From an uncultured Saprospiraceae bacterium (GTDB lineage Bacteria; Bacteroidota; Bacteroidia; Chitinophagales; Saprospiraceae): a stretch of 64,000 bases of DNA. The DNA is taken from assembly GCA_937928045.1 (NCBI GenBank), contig CALFWO010000047.1, positions 1 to 64,000 of the forward strand, given 5' to 3'. Of this stretch, positions 26,209 through 36,135 are shown piece after piece. Positions within the stretch are counted from its first letter, which is position 1, and every line of letters begins with the position of its first letter. Position numbers and translations under genes: made by a program. The notes under the pieces were generated by a model that did no database searches, was not told the DNA's origin, and worked only from the letters and a program-made list of their open reading frames with translations.

Positions 26209-29200
26209 TTATTCTAGAATAATTATTTTTTTGAGTTGGCTTTCATTTACTTCAATAAAGTATATTCCAGGCCGAAGAGTACTAAGGTTATAGTTTACTT
26301 TTTGTGTATTAATATTCGAGTCTTGATCTATTAAGCTTCCAATAGAAGAATAAATGGAAATAAGCTTTATGGGTTTGTTTGATTCAATTTGAATATTATC
26401 TTTTGCCGGATTTGGATATATCTCAATTTTTTCTGCAATGACATCTTTAATGTCTGTACTAATTACAATACAACTAATATCATCAATAATTTCTACCGGA
26501 TGCTGAAGAGGGGCTGTAGAAATACCGCAACTGCCAATCGGAAATATAGAAATTGTATCAAGACCCAACGTATTCCAACCAATTCTTGCGCATAGTCTAT
26601 TGGGAGAAGCATATTCAATAATCCCGAAATTGGTTTCCCATCTATAACTTTGCGCATCAATGACCGGATCAATGCAAAGCTCAACTATTTCATAAATGCA
26701 ATAGCTATCTTCTATAGGAGTCAAAAATTGAGGAACATTTAAATCTGATGTTTCAATCACTTCTATTTCGAATGTGTAACTTCCAGAACAGCCTGTAGAA
26801 GGATCATCAATGGTATAAGTAACCTCATTGAAACCAAAATCAAAGGCTTGAAATCTTCCGTCTGGTGTAACTGGACCTGTCCAAGTTCCTCCAGGAATAT
26901 TTGGTTCAAGCACATCATAAGGAATTGCATTTCTACAAAGAGAAGATGGCGAATTTACAAATACATTGAGCTCTGGAAGAACCTCAATGTCATAGCTTGT
27001 AGAAATGATACATTCATTGTTCTGGCTTGGACCATAGGTGATGGTGTTGACTCCAATTTGATTAGGAATGAACTCGCCAGAGGCACTGATATTTCCATCA
27101 AATGTCCCTCCGGCAGGTTCGGCGATTAACTGATAAACATCACTCTGACTGTAACACACAGAAATGGGAAGGCTAGTTATTTGGGGGATGACGTAATTCA
27201 AAACTTCAATACTGAAATTGTGATTAGTGATACAGCCTTGAGTATTTTCGTAAGAGTATACCATATTATTTACTCCTATTTGGTCTGGATAAAAAGCTCC
27301 GTTTTGATCTATATTTCCGGAATAGGTACCTCCGACAGGGAAAGCATTAACTAAAACCAACCCTGAGTTTAGACAAGCTGTTGGAGGATGAACTACGGTA
27401 ATATTTGTTCCCAAGGTTACATCAATTATTGCAGTTTGAATGGTTGTGCAACCGGCGGAATTGTAATAGGTATATTCTATTGTTTCACTTCCAAGATTAG
27501 ATGGTGTGAATAATCCTTCTGGAGTAATGTTATTCCCTGAGAACTCTCCTCCGGGCGGTGTTGCTTCTATCTGAATCGGAGTATTCGATTGGCATATGTC
27601 CGCTGGGGATATAATCGATATTGGATCACCATCAATTAGAATTATTTCTGTAATAGCAATATTGGAACAACCAGTAATTGGATCGATATATTGATACTCG
27701 ACAATGTTTGAACCCAAAGTTGAAGAAACAAACTCACCATTTGAATTTACATTATTAGAAATGTACTGTCCACCAAGCGGAGAAGGAATTAAAATATCAT
27801 AAATACCACTACCTCCGATGCATATTTCAGATTCAGTTGCTTCCAATGTCACCATAGGTTGATCAATTATGGTCAAATCGAAAGTAAAACTTTCAGAACA
27901 TGCCGAATTAGGATCACCGTATCTATAAGTAAGGTTATAAGTTCCTGGCGAATTGGCTATGACCATACCATTGTCTAATATAGGAGAGGCATCAAACGTG
28001 CCCCCAGCGGGTATAGGAATTAGTACATCTTGAAGACTGCTAGAGACACAAACAAAATCTGGAGCTTCTACCGAAACATCCGGATCTAATGTTACCATTA
28101 AAAGATAATTGTCTGAAGAGATACATCCGTTAATATCTTGATAACTATAATTAATGTTGTAATCCCCTGGAACTGGCCCATAAAATTTATCAACTTCTAC
28201 TCCATCACCCGACCAAGTTCCGCCCGGAGGATCAGCCACTAAAACGTCTTGAAGAATATCAGAAGGACATAGTTGAGTTGGGCCACTAAATTCAATCGGA
28301 ACTTCTGTGTAATAGTTTATCTCATAATTCGCTGAACTAAAGTTATCGAAATTATCATATACAATAGCAGTATAAATACCTGGATTTGTAGCAGTAAAAT
28401 TGGCGCCGGTTTGAGTAATTCCATTTGGTCCAATCCACTCTATTTCAATAATATTACTACAACTGCTCGAGGTTTCTGCAAAAAGTGTGATAGGAAATCC
28501 ATTTGGACTTTCACAAACGAAATTTGAACCGGTACTACTTTGAATCTGCACTGATGGTCCTGAATCTGGCCTTATTTCAAATTCAAGTTCATAGCGACCA
28601 ACAAAACAACCATCTTGATTTACAATGGAAATATCTATTGATACCTGTGCGGGCCAATTAGGGTTAGACAAAGACGGTGTTGCGTCAATATTGTTTCCAC
28701 AATTGCCAAAACAATTATTAAGACCAACTATTGGTTCAGTTGAGTTGATTCGATAAACAAAAGAATAGTCTTGCGGATTTGGTACGTTGTTCAAAAGATT
28801 ATTTAAATCAACGTTTACCTCTTGATTATTGCAAATTGAATTGATTGGGCTGATGGGACTTACACTTATTTGATCACAGCATTGAGCTCCATAGTTTGCC
28901 ATAATTGGTAGGTCTTTATCACATCCACCATTGCTAAAATAACCACCGGTTTCACCATCAGAAAATAATTCTAAAGAAACAGATAGATCTCCTTGTGAAG
29001 ATACTGAGCAGTCTATGTTATCATTCACTTGCAGTTCAAAATAAAGTTCATAAGCTTCTATAGTACTACAAGTCTGTTGGATTCCAAAAGAACAGTTCGG
29101 GTCAAATTGATATTGTCCAGAACTACAGTTTGAGGTATTTCCGGGTTCTCCGGTTACAAACCATCCTGATTGGATGAATTCTCCTTCTTGGTGATATCTA

Positions 29201-29958
29201 CCGTTATAATTGTATTGTACTAATCCTATTTCATGCCAGTTCAAATCGGCAGCAAAAAACTCGAAGAAAGGTCCAGTGAATTGCGGAATTTCTTGCCATC
29301 CATTTCCCAACCGTGGTACAATTCCATGCAAATATTGGCATCCGTTTATTCCGCTGTTCCATAAAATTAATGTTCTAAATGAAACGATTTCGCCAGGTGC
29401 AAATGGACCTTCGAAAGGAGAGCCCATGCTTGTATTTTCTACAGTAATGTAGGATTGAGGTTCATACAGGTAGCAATAATCAATTTCTAAATGTTTTAAT
29501 AGTTCTAGATCAAAATCACCTGCACTTCCATCTGAATATGCGATTTGCAAGTAATAATCATCAGGAGAGGAAATGTGAAAATTAATTCTACTATTAGGAT
29601 CATAATTAATTGAACTTGCCAAAACACCACAATTAATAAACGTTCTTTCGGTACAATCTCCACGATACAATGCTATTTGCATTTCCATCTGACTATTGTT
29701 GGTAATAGACAACGTTAAATTTGAATTGTTGAAAGGAATTTTTAACCATTGAACTGGGAGATTAGAAAAATTTGCACATCCAGTGTTCCCAATCATTCCA
29801 GAGCTATTCGCTTCGATATTACCATTTAAATAATAAGGCTGAAATCCCAGATTTATAGAGTTCGCAGTTTCACATGTTGAGCCTTGCGTATGACCAATAA
29901 TTGGAAAGGCAACAAATACAATGAGTAGAAAGGAACTGTAGATAGATTCTAAGCGCAT
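26209..29958 (-). CDS. T9SS-secreted protein with seven Ig-like repeats
   Basis: A 1249-residue secreted protein. Residues 1-25 are a signal peptide. An N-terminal Cys-rich region follows with 'STCETANSINLG' and 'YYLQIAYSDGSAGDFDLELL', a pre-peptidase-C-like beta domain. A cell-surface region runs to about residue 550. Seven approximately 73-residue PKD/Ig-like repeats follow, with 'PGGTWSG', 'AGGTFD' and 'GCS' motifs. A type A sorting domain ends the protein ('IEIYPNPAKDNIQIES', 'YNLSTLRPGIYFIEV'). T9SS carries such proteins across the outer membrane and may anchor them to lipopolysaccharide. An adhesin role is inferred. Confidence 0.88.
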   Translation of the reverse strand: MRLESIYSSFLLIVFVAFPIIGHTQGSTCETANSINLGFQPYYLNGNIEANSSGMIGNTGCANFSNLPVQWLKIPFNNSNLTLSITNNSQMEMQIALYRGDCTERTFINCGVLASSINYDPNSRINFHISSPDDYYLQIAYSDGSAGDFDLELLKHLEIDYCYLYEPQSYITVENTSMGSPFEGPFAPGEIVSFRTLILWNSGINGCQYLHGIVPRLGNGWQEIPQFTGPFFEFFAADLNWHEIGLVQYNYNGRYHQEGEFIQSGWFVTGEPGNTSNCSSGQYQFDPNCSFGIQQTCSTIEAYELYFELQVNDNIDCSVSSQGDLSVSLELFSDGETGGYFSNGGCDKDLPIMANYGAQCCDQISVSPISPINSICNNQEVNVDLNNLLNNVPNPQDYSFVYRINSTEPIVGLNNCFGNCGNNIDATPSLSNPNWPAQVSIDISIVNQDGCFVGRYELEFEIRPDSGPSVQIQSSTGSNFVCESPNGFPITLFAETSSSCSNIIEIEWIGPNGITQTGANFTATNPGIYTAIVYDNFDNFSSANYEINYYTEVPIEFSGPTQLCPSDILQDVLVADPPGGTWSGDGVEVDKFYGPVPGDYNINYSYQDINGCISSDNYLLMVTLDPDVSVEAPDFVCVSSSLQDVLIPIPAGGTFDASPILDNGMVIANSPGTYNLTYRYGDPNSACSESFTFDLTIIDQPMVTLEATESEICIGGSGIYDILIPSPLGGQYISNNVNSNGEFVSSTLGSNIVEYQYIDPITGCSNIAITEIILIDGDPISIISPADICQSNTPIQIEATPPGGEFSGNNITPEGLFTPSNLGSETIEYTYYNSAGCTTIQTAIIDVTLGTNITVVHPPTACLNSGLVLVNAFPVGGTYSGNIDQNGAFYPDQIGVNNMVYSYENTQGCITNHNFSIEVLNYVIPQITSLPISVCYSQSDVYQLIAEPAGGTFDGNISASGEFIPNQIGVNTITYGPSQNNECIISTSYDIEVLPELNVFVNSPSSLCRNAIPYDVLEPNIPGGTWTGPVTPDGRFQAFDFGFNEVTYTIDDPSTGCSGSYTFEIEVIETSDLNVPQFLTPIEDSYCIYEIVELCIDPVIDAQSYRWETNFGIIEYASPNRLCARIGWNTLGLDTISIFPIGSCGISTAPLQHPVEIIDDISCIVISTDIKDVIAEKIEIYPNPAKDNIQIESNKPIKLISIYSSIGSLIDQDSNINTQKVNYNLSTLRPGIYFIEVNESQLKKIIILE

Positions 29959-30255
29959 GTGTGGTAGAAGTTTTGCTCTGTAATTAACTAACTATCCAAA
30001 CACTCTAATGAATTAGACATAAACATGCCAGGTCAACTCCTGGGGGGTATGACGGTTTGAACGGCAATTAGCAATTGAACTTAACAAGAAATTGTTGAAA
30101 TACCAAGAAAATATAATATATAAGGGAAAAACCCCATAGTTATATGGATTGGTGCAAATATTTTAATCCAAATTGGAAAAATTTTTATCCAAAATTCAAA
30201 TTAATTTATTACGTAATAGAGTTGTTGAAATCTCTATGTTTCTGTCTTCGGTGTG

Positions 30256-32709
30256 TTAATTTATAAGTCTTGTAGCTGGATAATTATTTAACCAAGCGAA
30301 CCAAAAAGATTGATGCGTTTTGATTCTCTCTAATTTTCGCCCATATTCGTTTAGAAGGAAGTCTTCGGTAATTTTCCATTCGTTTTGACTTTTGTCTTCG
30401 AGTTTTGAACTTTTATATTTTTTAAATTTCAGCTCTTCTGCTTCGTAAATTCTAGTCCCCGATTCTGTGGCAATACAGACGTAATTTTTATCGTCATTTT
30501 CAAATTGAAAAATATTATTTCTTGATAAGAATAATAAGTCAATTGCAAGCGGAGTAGATGAATCATTTTCTGGAGGTAAACCTATAATCTCAGTCTTATT
30601 ATTTAATCTGTTGTCTTTAAGTGGGACAGGAAACATTAATTCATCTGATGAAAAATATTGACGGTAAGCTTCCCCCTCATCATAGTTTCGCTGATGTCCA
30701 GTATTTAAATCTAAAACAGTCGTTGTGGGATGCAATTGTGACCAAGCTCCCCATGTAGTAGTCACTACCGGGAATAAATCTAATTCTATATTTTTATTTA
30801 TTAGTGGTCCCAGTACAGGCTTTCCTTCAATGGTGCTCCATAGTGATTGAGTAGCTTCATCGTACATTAGTTTGTTAGATCTATACAAAAAACCACTTGT
30901 GCCTAACTTGTGATGCGTGCCATTATTACTTTGATTGTAGACAATCATGGTTCCACATAGTGTACAGTAGACTCCAGCAATAGATTTCTTGGCTAGTGTA
31001 TCATTAACCATTTCATGCCAGCCCAGAATTCTCTTCGGGTATGCCCTCGCCTGGCCATCAATACTAACTCCAAATACAACATCGTTTTCATCAAGATAGT
31101 CGGCTTTTTCTGCTGTTATTAATTTTGGTAAAACTAGTGGAGGAATGCCATCTTGCTTTACCCCACCCCAAACAATTTCATCCAAGCGAATATTAGCAAG
31201 GTTTTCTCTTTTTAGAAAGTAGTTCTTAAATTTTGGATCTATGTGTTTGAAAAGTTCCGCTTTAAATTCAAAATAATCTTGCGCATATTTTTGATCTTGT
31301 GTCCACAACCAACGTATACCATCAAAGTAATTTGGAATTTGATGCTTTCCAATTTTTTCTTGAAGTAAAGTTGTGATTTGCTCAGCGAGAAGATCTTCTT
31401 GCGTCATCAGCAGTATGTCGAGTAATGGCGGAATATCTTCCTCTTGCCAATCAGCTCTAAGGGATTCAAATACCTTTTCTTTTTCTTCTTTATTGTTGAA
31501 AAAAAGAGGATGTAATCGTTTCCAAGAATATCCTTCCGCGACTTTTTCAGACTTGCGCTCAGCTGTATTTGCTAATTGCTTTCTTTCTTGGTTTTTACTT
31601 TGATATTCGTAGTCTAAAGGCAAAGTATGCGCCATGCGTTGGGTTGCCCAAAAGCCATATTCCTTTAGATTGTTAATATTAAGAACATTGCCATTCTTTG
31701 AAACCTCTAGGTATGGTGAAACTTTAAATATTTGTGAAACTGTTGGCGAACTAATTTCCATTTTGGAAGTAGCATCAGTGTTGAACCTTGCTGACTCTAA
31801 GCCGGCCGTATTAATTCTTGTTTCAGTATAGTCAATTTGCTTATGCGATAAGTTCTCTACTTCTAAGAAGTCTGAAAAATAAAGTCTATAATTGTCTGAC
31901 TCATCATGCCATTGGAGCAACTTTTCTGCCTCAGGAACCATCAAAGTGTTGAAGCTTCCATTTTCATATTTAGCCATCCTGAATTTATACTTAGTGGCTA
32001 ATTTGTCATCGTTTATTAATGCCAAAAAGAAATGTCTTGCGCTCCTATTGAAAACTACGGATCTGTTTTTGATCATTCTTTTCGTCAGCTCTAACATCGG
32101 AAAATTTGTGAATTTTGCATGACCTTTATAATATTTGGAATTGTCTTTTTTGAGGACCAATTCATCAAGATAGAAGGAAATGTTATATCCCAAGAATTCA
32201 TTTCGAATTTCAATAGCATCAACGGCAGTGGCTTTTAAGCCGACTTTGCTCTCTTCAAATCGTAGAACTTCAGGATTTAATATTTTTGCCAACTTTGCTT
32301 CATCGGATTCTCCAAGTAAAGTTGCTCGAAATTTCTTTAGATTTTGCCGCCACTTTTTATCCCGTTTTGCAGTGACTGTAATGTCTGAAAGGTTAATTCC
32401 ATTCTTGCTGATGTAAATGGTGTCCAATTGTTTTTGTACCTGAAATTCATGCTGCTCAAAGATTAGAGTTTCGTAGTTTATGTGTGTAATTATCAATTGA
32501 CCATCGGCATCATTAGGTAAAGTAATTTCGCAAAAACCATCGCTATTGGTAATACTTCCATAAGTCGATGAGGCTAAAAATGCATGAGCATTTACCACTG
32601 GAGATTTGGTTTCAGATTCCAATAGTAAAAATGAAATAGAATTTTGTTGCGCAAAAAGATTGGAACAACTCAAGATGTATATAAACCATAAAAAAAATAG
32701 CCGAAACAT
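30256..32709 (-). CDS. Exported DUF3179 protein with N-terminal CarboxypepD-reg-like domain
   Basis: An 817-residue exported protein. Residues 1-21 are a signal peptide (ends 'LFAQ'). About 22-110 is a carboxypeptidase-regulatory-like beta domain ('VVNAHAFLASSTYGSITNSDGFCEITLP'). A middle region of about 350 residues is of unrecognised type. The DUF3179 domain follows at about 470-735 with its 'CTLCGTM' Cys pair, 'LGTSGFLYRSNKLMYD' and 'WSTIEGKPVLGP'. DUF3179 has no proven activity; the CxxC suggests metal or thiol chemistry. It starts five bases after the acid phosphatase gene, so the pair is an operon. The N-terminal fusion is not usual for short DUF3179 proteins. Confidence 0.8.
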   Translation of the reverse strand: MFRLFFLWFIYILSCSNLFAQQNSISFLLLESETKSPVVNAHAFLASSTYGSITNSDGFCEITLPNDADGQLIITHINYETLIFEQHEFQVQKQLDTIYISKNGINLSDITVTAKRDKKWRQNLKKFRATLLGESDEAKLAKILNPEVLRFEESKVGLKATAVDAIEIRNEFLGYNISFYLDELVLKKDNSKYYKGHAKFTNFPMLELTKRMIKNRSVVFNRSARHFFLALINDDKLATKYKFRMAKYENGSFNTLMVPEAEKLLQWHDESDNYRLYFSDFLEVENLSHKQIDYTETRINTAGLESARFNTDATSKMEISSPTVSQIFKVSPYLEVSKNGNVLNINNLKEYGFWATQRMAHTLPLDYEYQSKNQERKQLANTAERKSEKVAEGYSWKRLHPLFFNNKEEKEKVFESLRADWQEEDIPPLLDILLMTQEDLLAEQITTLLQEKIGKHQIPNYFDGIRWLWTQDQKYAQDYFEFKAELFKHIDPKFKNYFLKRENLANIRLDEIVWGGVKQDGIPPLVLPKLITAEKADYLDENDVVFGVSIDGQARAYPKRILGWHEMVNDTLAKKSIAGVYCTLCGTMIVYNQSNNGTHHKLGTSGFLYRSNKLMYDEATQSLWSTIEGKPVLGPLINKNIELDLFPVVTTTWGAWSQLHPTTTVLDLNTGHQRNYDEGEAYRQYFSSDELMFPVPLKDNRLNNKTEIIGLPPENDSSTPLAIDLLFLSRNNIFQFENDDKNYVCIATESGTRIYEAEELKFKKYKSSKLEDKSQNEWKITEDFLLNEYGRKLERIKTHQSFWFAWLNNYPATRLIN

Positions 32710-32714
32710 AATGA

Positions 32715-33698
32715 TTACTCTCGTTCTCGATTGACAACCGTCTTGTAAATAACTTCCGCGTTTATACTAACTACTTGCACCATCATTTCATCCCTTGTTA
32801 GGGAAACGATCATAAATCCGGATACTGACTCCGCAAATTTAGTATAAGGTAATTTACCAGCAGCTCTTACCGAAGATCCTGCCCCAGATACAAAGTGGTG
32901 TGTGTATATTTCTTCAGGTTTTTGATGCTGAAGATCGTGTTCATGACCTGCGAAATAAGCATCTACTCTGTTTCTTTGGAGCACTTCGTTCAAATGCGGG
33001 CGCACATGATTTTCAAATTTTTTACGAAGACCAGAAGTGTAAAATGGATGATGACCGATAACAATATTCCAATCAGCGTTAGAATTTTTCAAAGTATTGT
33101 CAAACCAAGTTTTTTGTGCAACAGTATCCTGCGTTCTCACCTTTGCATAGTGTTCTTTTTCATAGTACGGATCATCAAACGGAGAGGTATCAATGAAAGT
33201 TAGCTTCAAGCCATTCGAATTATTCCCTACTTTTTTATCAATATCATAATAACGTGCTGGCATATTCCATCGGTTGCTCATTTTCGCATAAGCAATTTGT
33301 GCTTCTGGGTCCCCGATGTAATCGTGATTCCCTAATGCCAAATACCATGGACAAAATAAATTCTTTCCTGTATAAACCAATTCATAGGAATTCTGAAACT
33401 GTGGATCATTAACCCCAGAAACACCATCAGGGTAAAAGTTGTCACCAACAGACACTATGAAATCCGGCTTCACTACATAGCCCGCCAAATCCATCATGTC
33501 AGCAACTTCCTGTTGTCCCTCTTTGCCCTCTCTCCCCCAATCACCAACCACAAAAAAATGAAGCGCCTTTTCACGATTTTCAAGCTTCATCAATCCTTCC
33601 GGAATATCTACATTTAAACGCTGAGTAGTTTTACAACTAAAAGAAGATATGCTGACTAGAATTGAAAAAAGAAAATAGTAAACTGATTTCATCTGCAT
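32715..33698 (-). CDS. Purple acid phosphatase-like lipoprotein (TRAP/ACP5 type)
   Basis: A 327-residue metallophosphoesterase with a lipoprotein signal ending 'SSFSC' (Cys22). All five metal blocks are visible: 'GDWG' (Asp53), 'GDNFYPDG' (Asp86, with Tyr89 in the place of the purple-phosphatase iron ligand), 'GNHDY' (Asn124-His125), 'GHHPFYTSG' and 'GHEHDLQH'. The set and length match the low-molecular-weight purple acid phosphatase family related to mammalian ACP5. It likely releases phosphate from organic esters at the cell surface. The downstream DUF3179 gene begins five bases later, and the upstream T9SS esterase ends 31 bases before it. Confidence 0.9.
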   Translation of the reverse strand: MQMKSVYYFLFSILVSISSFSCKTTQRLNVDIPEGLMKLENREKALHFFVVGDWGREGKEGQQEVADMMDLAGYVVKPDFIVSVGDNFYPDGVSGVNDPQFQNSYELVYTGKNLFCPWYLALGNHDYIGDPEAQIAYAKMSNRWNMPARYYDIDKKVGNNSNGLKLTFIDTSPFDDPYYEKEHYAKVRTQDTVAQKTWFDNTLKNSNADWNIVIGHHPFYTSGLRKKFENHVRPHLNEVLQRNRVDAYFAGHEHDLQHQKPEEIYTHHFVSGAGSSVRAAGKLPYTKFAESVSGFMIVSLTRDEMMVQVVSINAEVIYKTVVNRERE

Positions 33699-33729
33699 GA
33701 TTTAATGGAAACAATATATAAAAGTAATG

Positions 33730-34725
33730 CTATTTCACCTTAGAAATTTGCTTAGTGGCTTTTCCTTGGTTTGTATCGATTATCAAAAGATAGTTCGCAT
33801 TGGTATGCTGAGATATGTCAATACTGCGTTCAGTCTTTTCATAGATTTCTAACAAGGCGCCATTCGTGTCAAACAATTGAATACTTTTTACTACGATGGA
33901 TACAGGAATATTCAATTGAACGATTGTTGAACTGGGATTTGGATAAAGTTGAATGCTGTTGTTCAAAGCAGATATATTTTCCGATGCACTTGGGTTTTCC
34001 AACTCGTTTTCTATCCAATTGATGCACTCCATCATTTCTTCAGGATAACTTCCAAATGAAACTGTATGTCCAACTTGAGGAATTTCATTCAAAAATGATT
34101 TTCCTTCATTGGATTGTATGTCACTGTGTAGGTTGTTCGAAACATTTATAAAATTTGGAGAATCAGCCAATCCAATACAGATGCAAGCTGGTGCGAATTG
34201 ATCTATGCTATCATAGTTAGGCTGAAGATCCGCTTCTGAACCGGCGGCGAAAGGGATTACACCTCTTATTGCAGGAATCTCACCATCGTCGGTATCCATC
34301 GCGACGATTACAGCATGCCGTCCTCCGTAAGAAAGACCAGTTAGGTAGATGAAATTTGGATCAATATTATAATCCTCCATGACATGCTCCACAGTGTATT
34401 TGAACAAAAGTTTGGTTTGGCCTTCGTTATTCCAAAAGTGATCTTCGTTTTCTGGACAGATTATTATAGCGTTCAAGCTATCTGATAAAAATTGCAATTG
34501 CGTTCGGAATTGACCAGCATTAGAATGTGGTCCTCCTCTGAATCCAACAACCAATTTGTAAGCTTGGCTGGCGTCATAATCTATTGGTACGTAGTAATAA
34601 AGATTTCTTGTAAAATCATAATCCATTTGATCAAAAGAATATTCTTTGGCAAATGCTCCAGTTTCTTGTGCTTGCACCAAGTTAAAGCCGAAAAAGAAGA
34701 GTGTAATTATCAATAGTTTTCTCAT
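33730..34725 (-). CDS. T9SS-secreted alpha/beta hydrolase (esterase/PHB-depolymerase-like)
   Basis: A 331-residue secreted hydrolase. It has a signal peptide 1-19, an alpha/beta-hydrolase domain to about residue 245 and a type A T9SS sorting domain ('IQLYPNPSSTIVQL') to the end. The nucleophile elbow is 'GLSYGG', and the likely catalytic His is in 'QVGHTVSF'. 'YKLVVGFRGG' supplies the oxyanion region. The fold resembles dienelactone hydrolase/PHB-depolymerase-type esterases; the substrate is unknown. It is the first gene of a likely three-gene exported set with the acid phosphatase and the DUF3179 protein. Confidence 0.82.
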   Translation of the reverse strand: MRKLLIITLFFFGFNLVQAQETGAFAKEYSFDQMDYDFTRNLYYYVPIDYDASQAYKLVVGFRGGPHSNAGQFRTQLQFLSDSLNAIIICPENEDHFWNNEGQTKLLFKYTVEHVMEDYNIDPNFIYLTGLSYGGRHAVIVAMDTDDGEIPAIRGVIPFAAGSEADLQPNYDSIDQFAPACICIGLADSPNFINVSNNLHSDIQSNEGKSFLNEIPQVGHTVSFGSYPEEMMECINWIENELENPSASENISALNNSIQLYPNPSSTIVQLNIPVSIVVKSIQLFDTNGALLEIYEKTERSIDISQHTNANYLLIIDTNQGKATKQISKVK

Positions 34726-34823
34726 ATCACAAAGTAGTCAAATTAGCAGAAAAGAGTTGAATACATTCTGGCTTCCCCTACTAATCGTCGTGAATTTGAC
34801 GGAGAATGTTTAAAAGATAAGTT

Positions 34824-36035
34824 TTAGGTGTTGGTCATTACATCATCCCAGTCAGAACCTAAGTATCCTGTTAGCCAATTTAATAAGTAATGGCGTTCGT
34901 AAACTACCGAAGGATTTAGGTTACCAGTAACTTGTTCTCCTTTAATTCTAGCATCTACACAAGCCCAATTCATTCTATAATGTAAATCCAATTGATCAAG
35001 TATTTCAGCTTTGCTTCTCAATTCAATAGTTGATTCCATTTCAGAGCGACTTGGATTTCGTAAAATGGTTACTACATTTTTAACATCACAAATTTCAGAA
35101 GGGAATGGTAAGTGTTCTAATAGTCCTGCTGCCCAAAGCAAAGCAGTATAACTTTCGTACCGCCAAGTGGCATAAGCTTTATCTGTGTCAGACAATTTGA
35201 ATTGTGTGATTAGTGAATTTTCTTTAGGTGAAAAATGTTTGATATTTTTATCAAGTATAAATTTGTTAATTGTTGCTTGGTCAACACCTTCGCCCTTAAC
35301 TGCAATTACAAGTAAAGCATAAAGACGATCTAGAACTTCTTCCTTTGATCTTATATTTACAATTGAATCATCTGCAACGCAAGGGAGATTTTTATTTATT
35401 TTTATTTGATGCGCTGAAAGTGTTTGAATGGATCTTTCTTTGCGTCCGACTTGTTTCCCTGTGTAAGATGCCTGGGGCTGGTCCGCATACTTGGAATCAA
35501 CTACAACTTTTAGTTCTTGAATATCGCTTTTCCCATTTTGATCTAATATTAAATTTAGATTTGAATCAGCGAAATATTGAGTTGTTGATTTGTTTAAAAC
35601 GGAATTTGGTTTTACAAAAGCAATTCCATCTAAATCGCATAGAATTTCTCTAAGGGCACCTTCGAACTCTGAAATGATTTTTGGTTCAGCCATAAAACTC
35701 ATTTCCGTATTAATTGATCTTATTTTGTAAACTAACTGATTGCGAACTTCGTGATGAGCGGTCGGTATATTCATAACAAAGCCAACCATACCCATCAGAT
35801 TTTTCGTCAATGGGCATTCCGCTCCATGTAATTCATGTGAAGGTCTTAAGCGCTGGCGATAACTCAATTTCAGCGTTTTATCTTTTGCGAAGAGACCTCC
35901 TTTAACTTTTGCAATAATTATCCGGTTTGCACCATTTTCATCCACAGAAATTTCTCCCCTTGGTATTTCTCTCCTCACAGTGGACAAAACTTCCTCAAAG
36001 CGCATGTAGTGCGAATAAATAGTACAATTTTCCAT
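34824..36035 (-). CDS. DUF4272 domain protein
   Basis: A 403-residue cytoplasmic protein. The C-terminal half carries the DUF4272 pattern: 'EEVLDRLYALLVIAVKGEG', 'SWRYE'-like 'TWRYESYTALLWAAGLLEHLPFP', 'LRSKAEILDQLDLHYRMNWA' and 'YERHYLLNWL'. The N-terminal part ('CTIYSHYMRFEEVLSTV') also fits this family. The biochemical role is unknown. The ATG at 36035 is used; an upstream TTG at 36044 would add three residues, and a later ATG at 36005 would remove conserved sequence. It is divergent from a LysR regulator gene with 100 bases between, so it may be that regulator's target. Confidence 0.85.
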   Translation of the reverse strand: MENCTIYSHYMRFEEVLSTVRREIPRGEISVDENGANRIIIAKVKGGLFAKDKTLKLSYRQRLRPSHELHGAECPLTKNLMGMVGFVMNIPTAHHEVRNQLVYKIRSINTEMSFMAEPKIISEFEGALREILCDLDGIAFVKPNSVLNKSTTQYFADSNLNLILDQNGKSDIQELKVVVDSKYADQPQASYTGKQVGRKERSIQTLSAHQIKINKNLPCVADDSIVNIRSKEEVLDRLYALLVIAVKGEGVDQATINKFILDKNIKHFSPKENSLITQFKLSDTDKAYATWRYESYTALLWAAGLLEHLPFPSEICDVKNVVTILRNPSRSEMESTIELRSKAEILDQLDLHYRMNWACVDARIKGEQVTGNLNPSVVYERHYLLNWLTGYLGSDWDDVMTNT

Positions 36036-36068
36036 AGTTAACAAGCGATTGATGTGCTATTATGCCTA

Positions 36069-36097
36069 CAAAGATAATTGAACTCTTTCTATATTTG
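36069..36097. promoter_or_regulatory. Back-to-back -7-like boxes between DUF4272 and LysR genes
   Basis: CAAAGATA (36069-36076) reads TATCTTTG toward the DUF4272 gene. TATATTTG (36090-36097) points toward the LysR gene. Both fit TAnnTTTG and lie 13 bases apart, as expected for divergent promoters under one regulator. Neither has an evident -33 partner. Confidence 0.4.
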
Positions 36098-36135
36098 ATG
36101 CTTTTGAGGTTTGAATAGGTTAAGTATTAATTATT

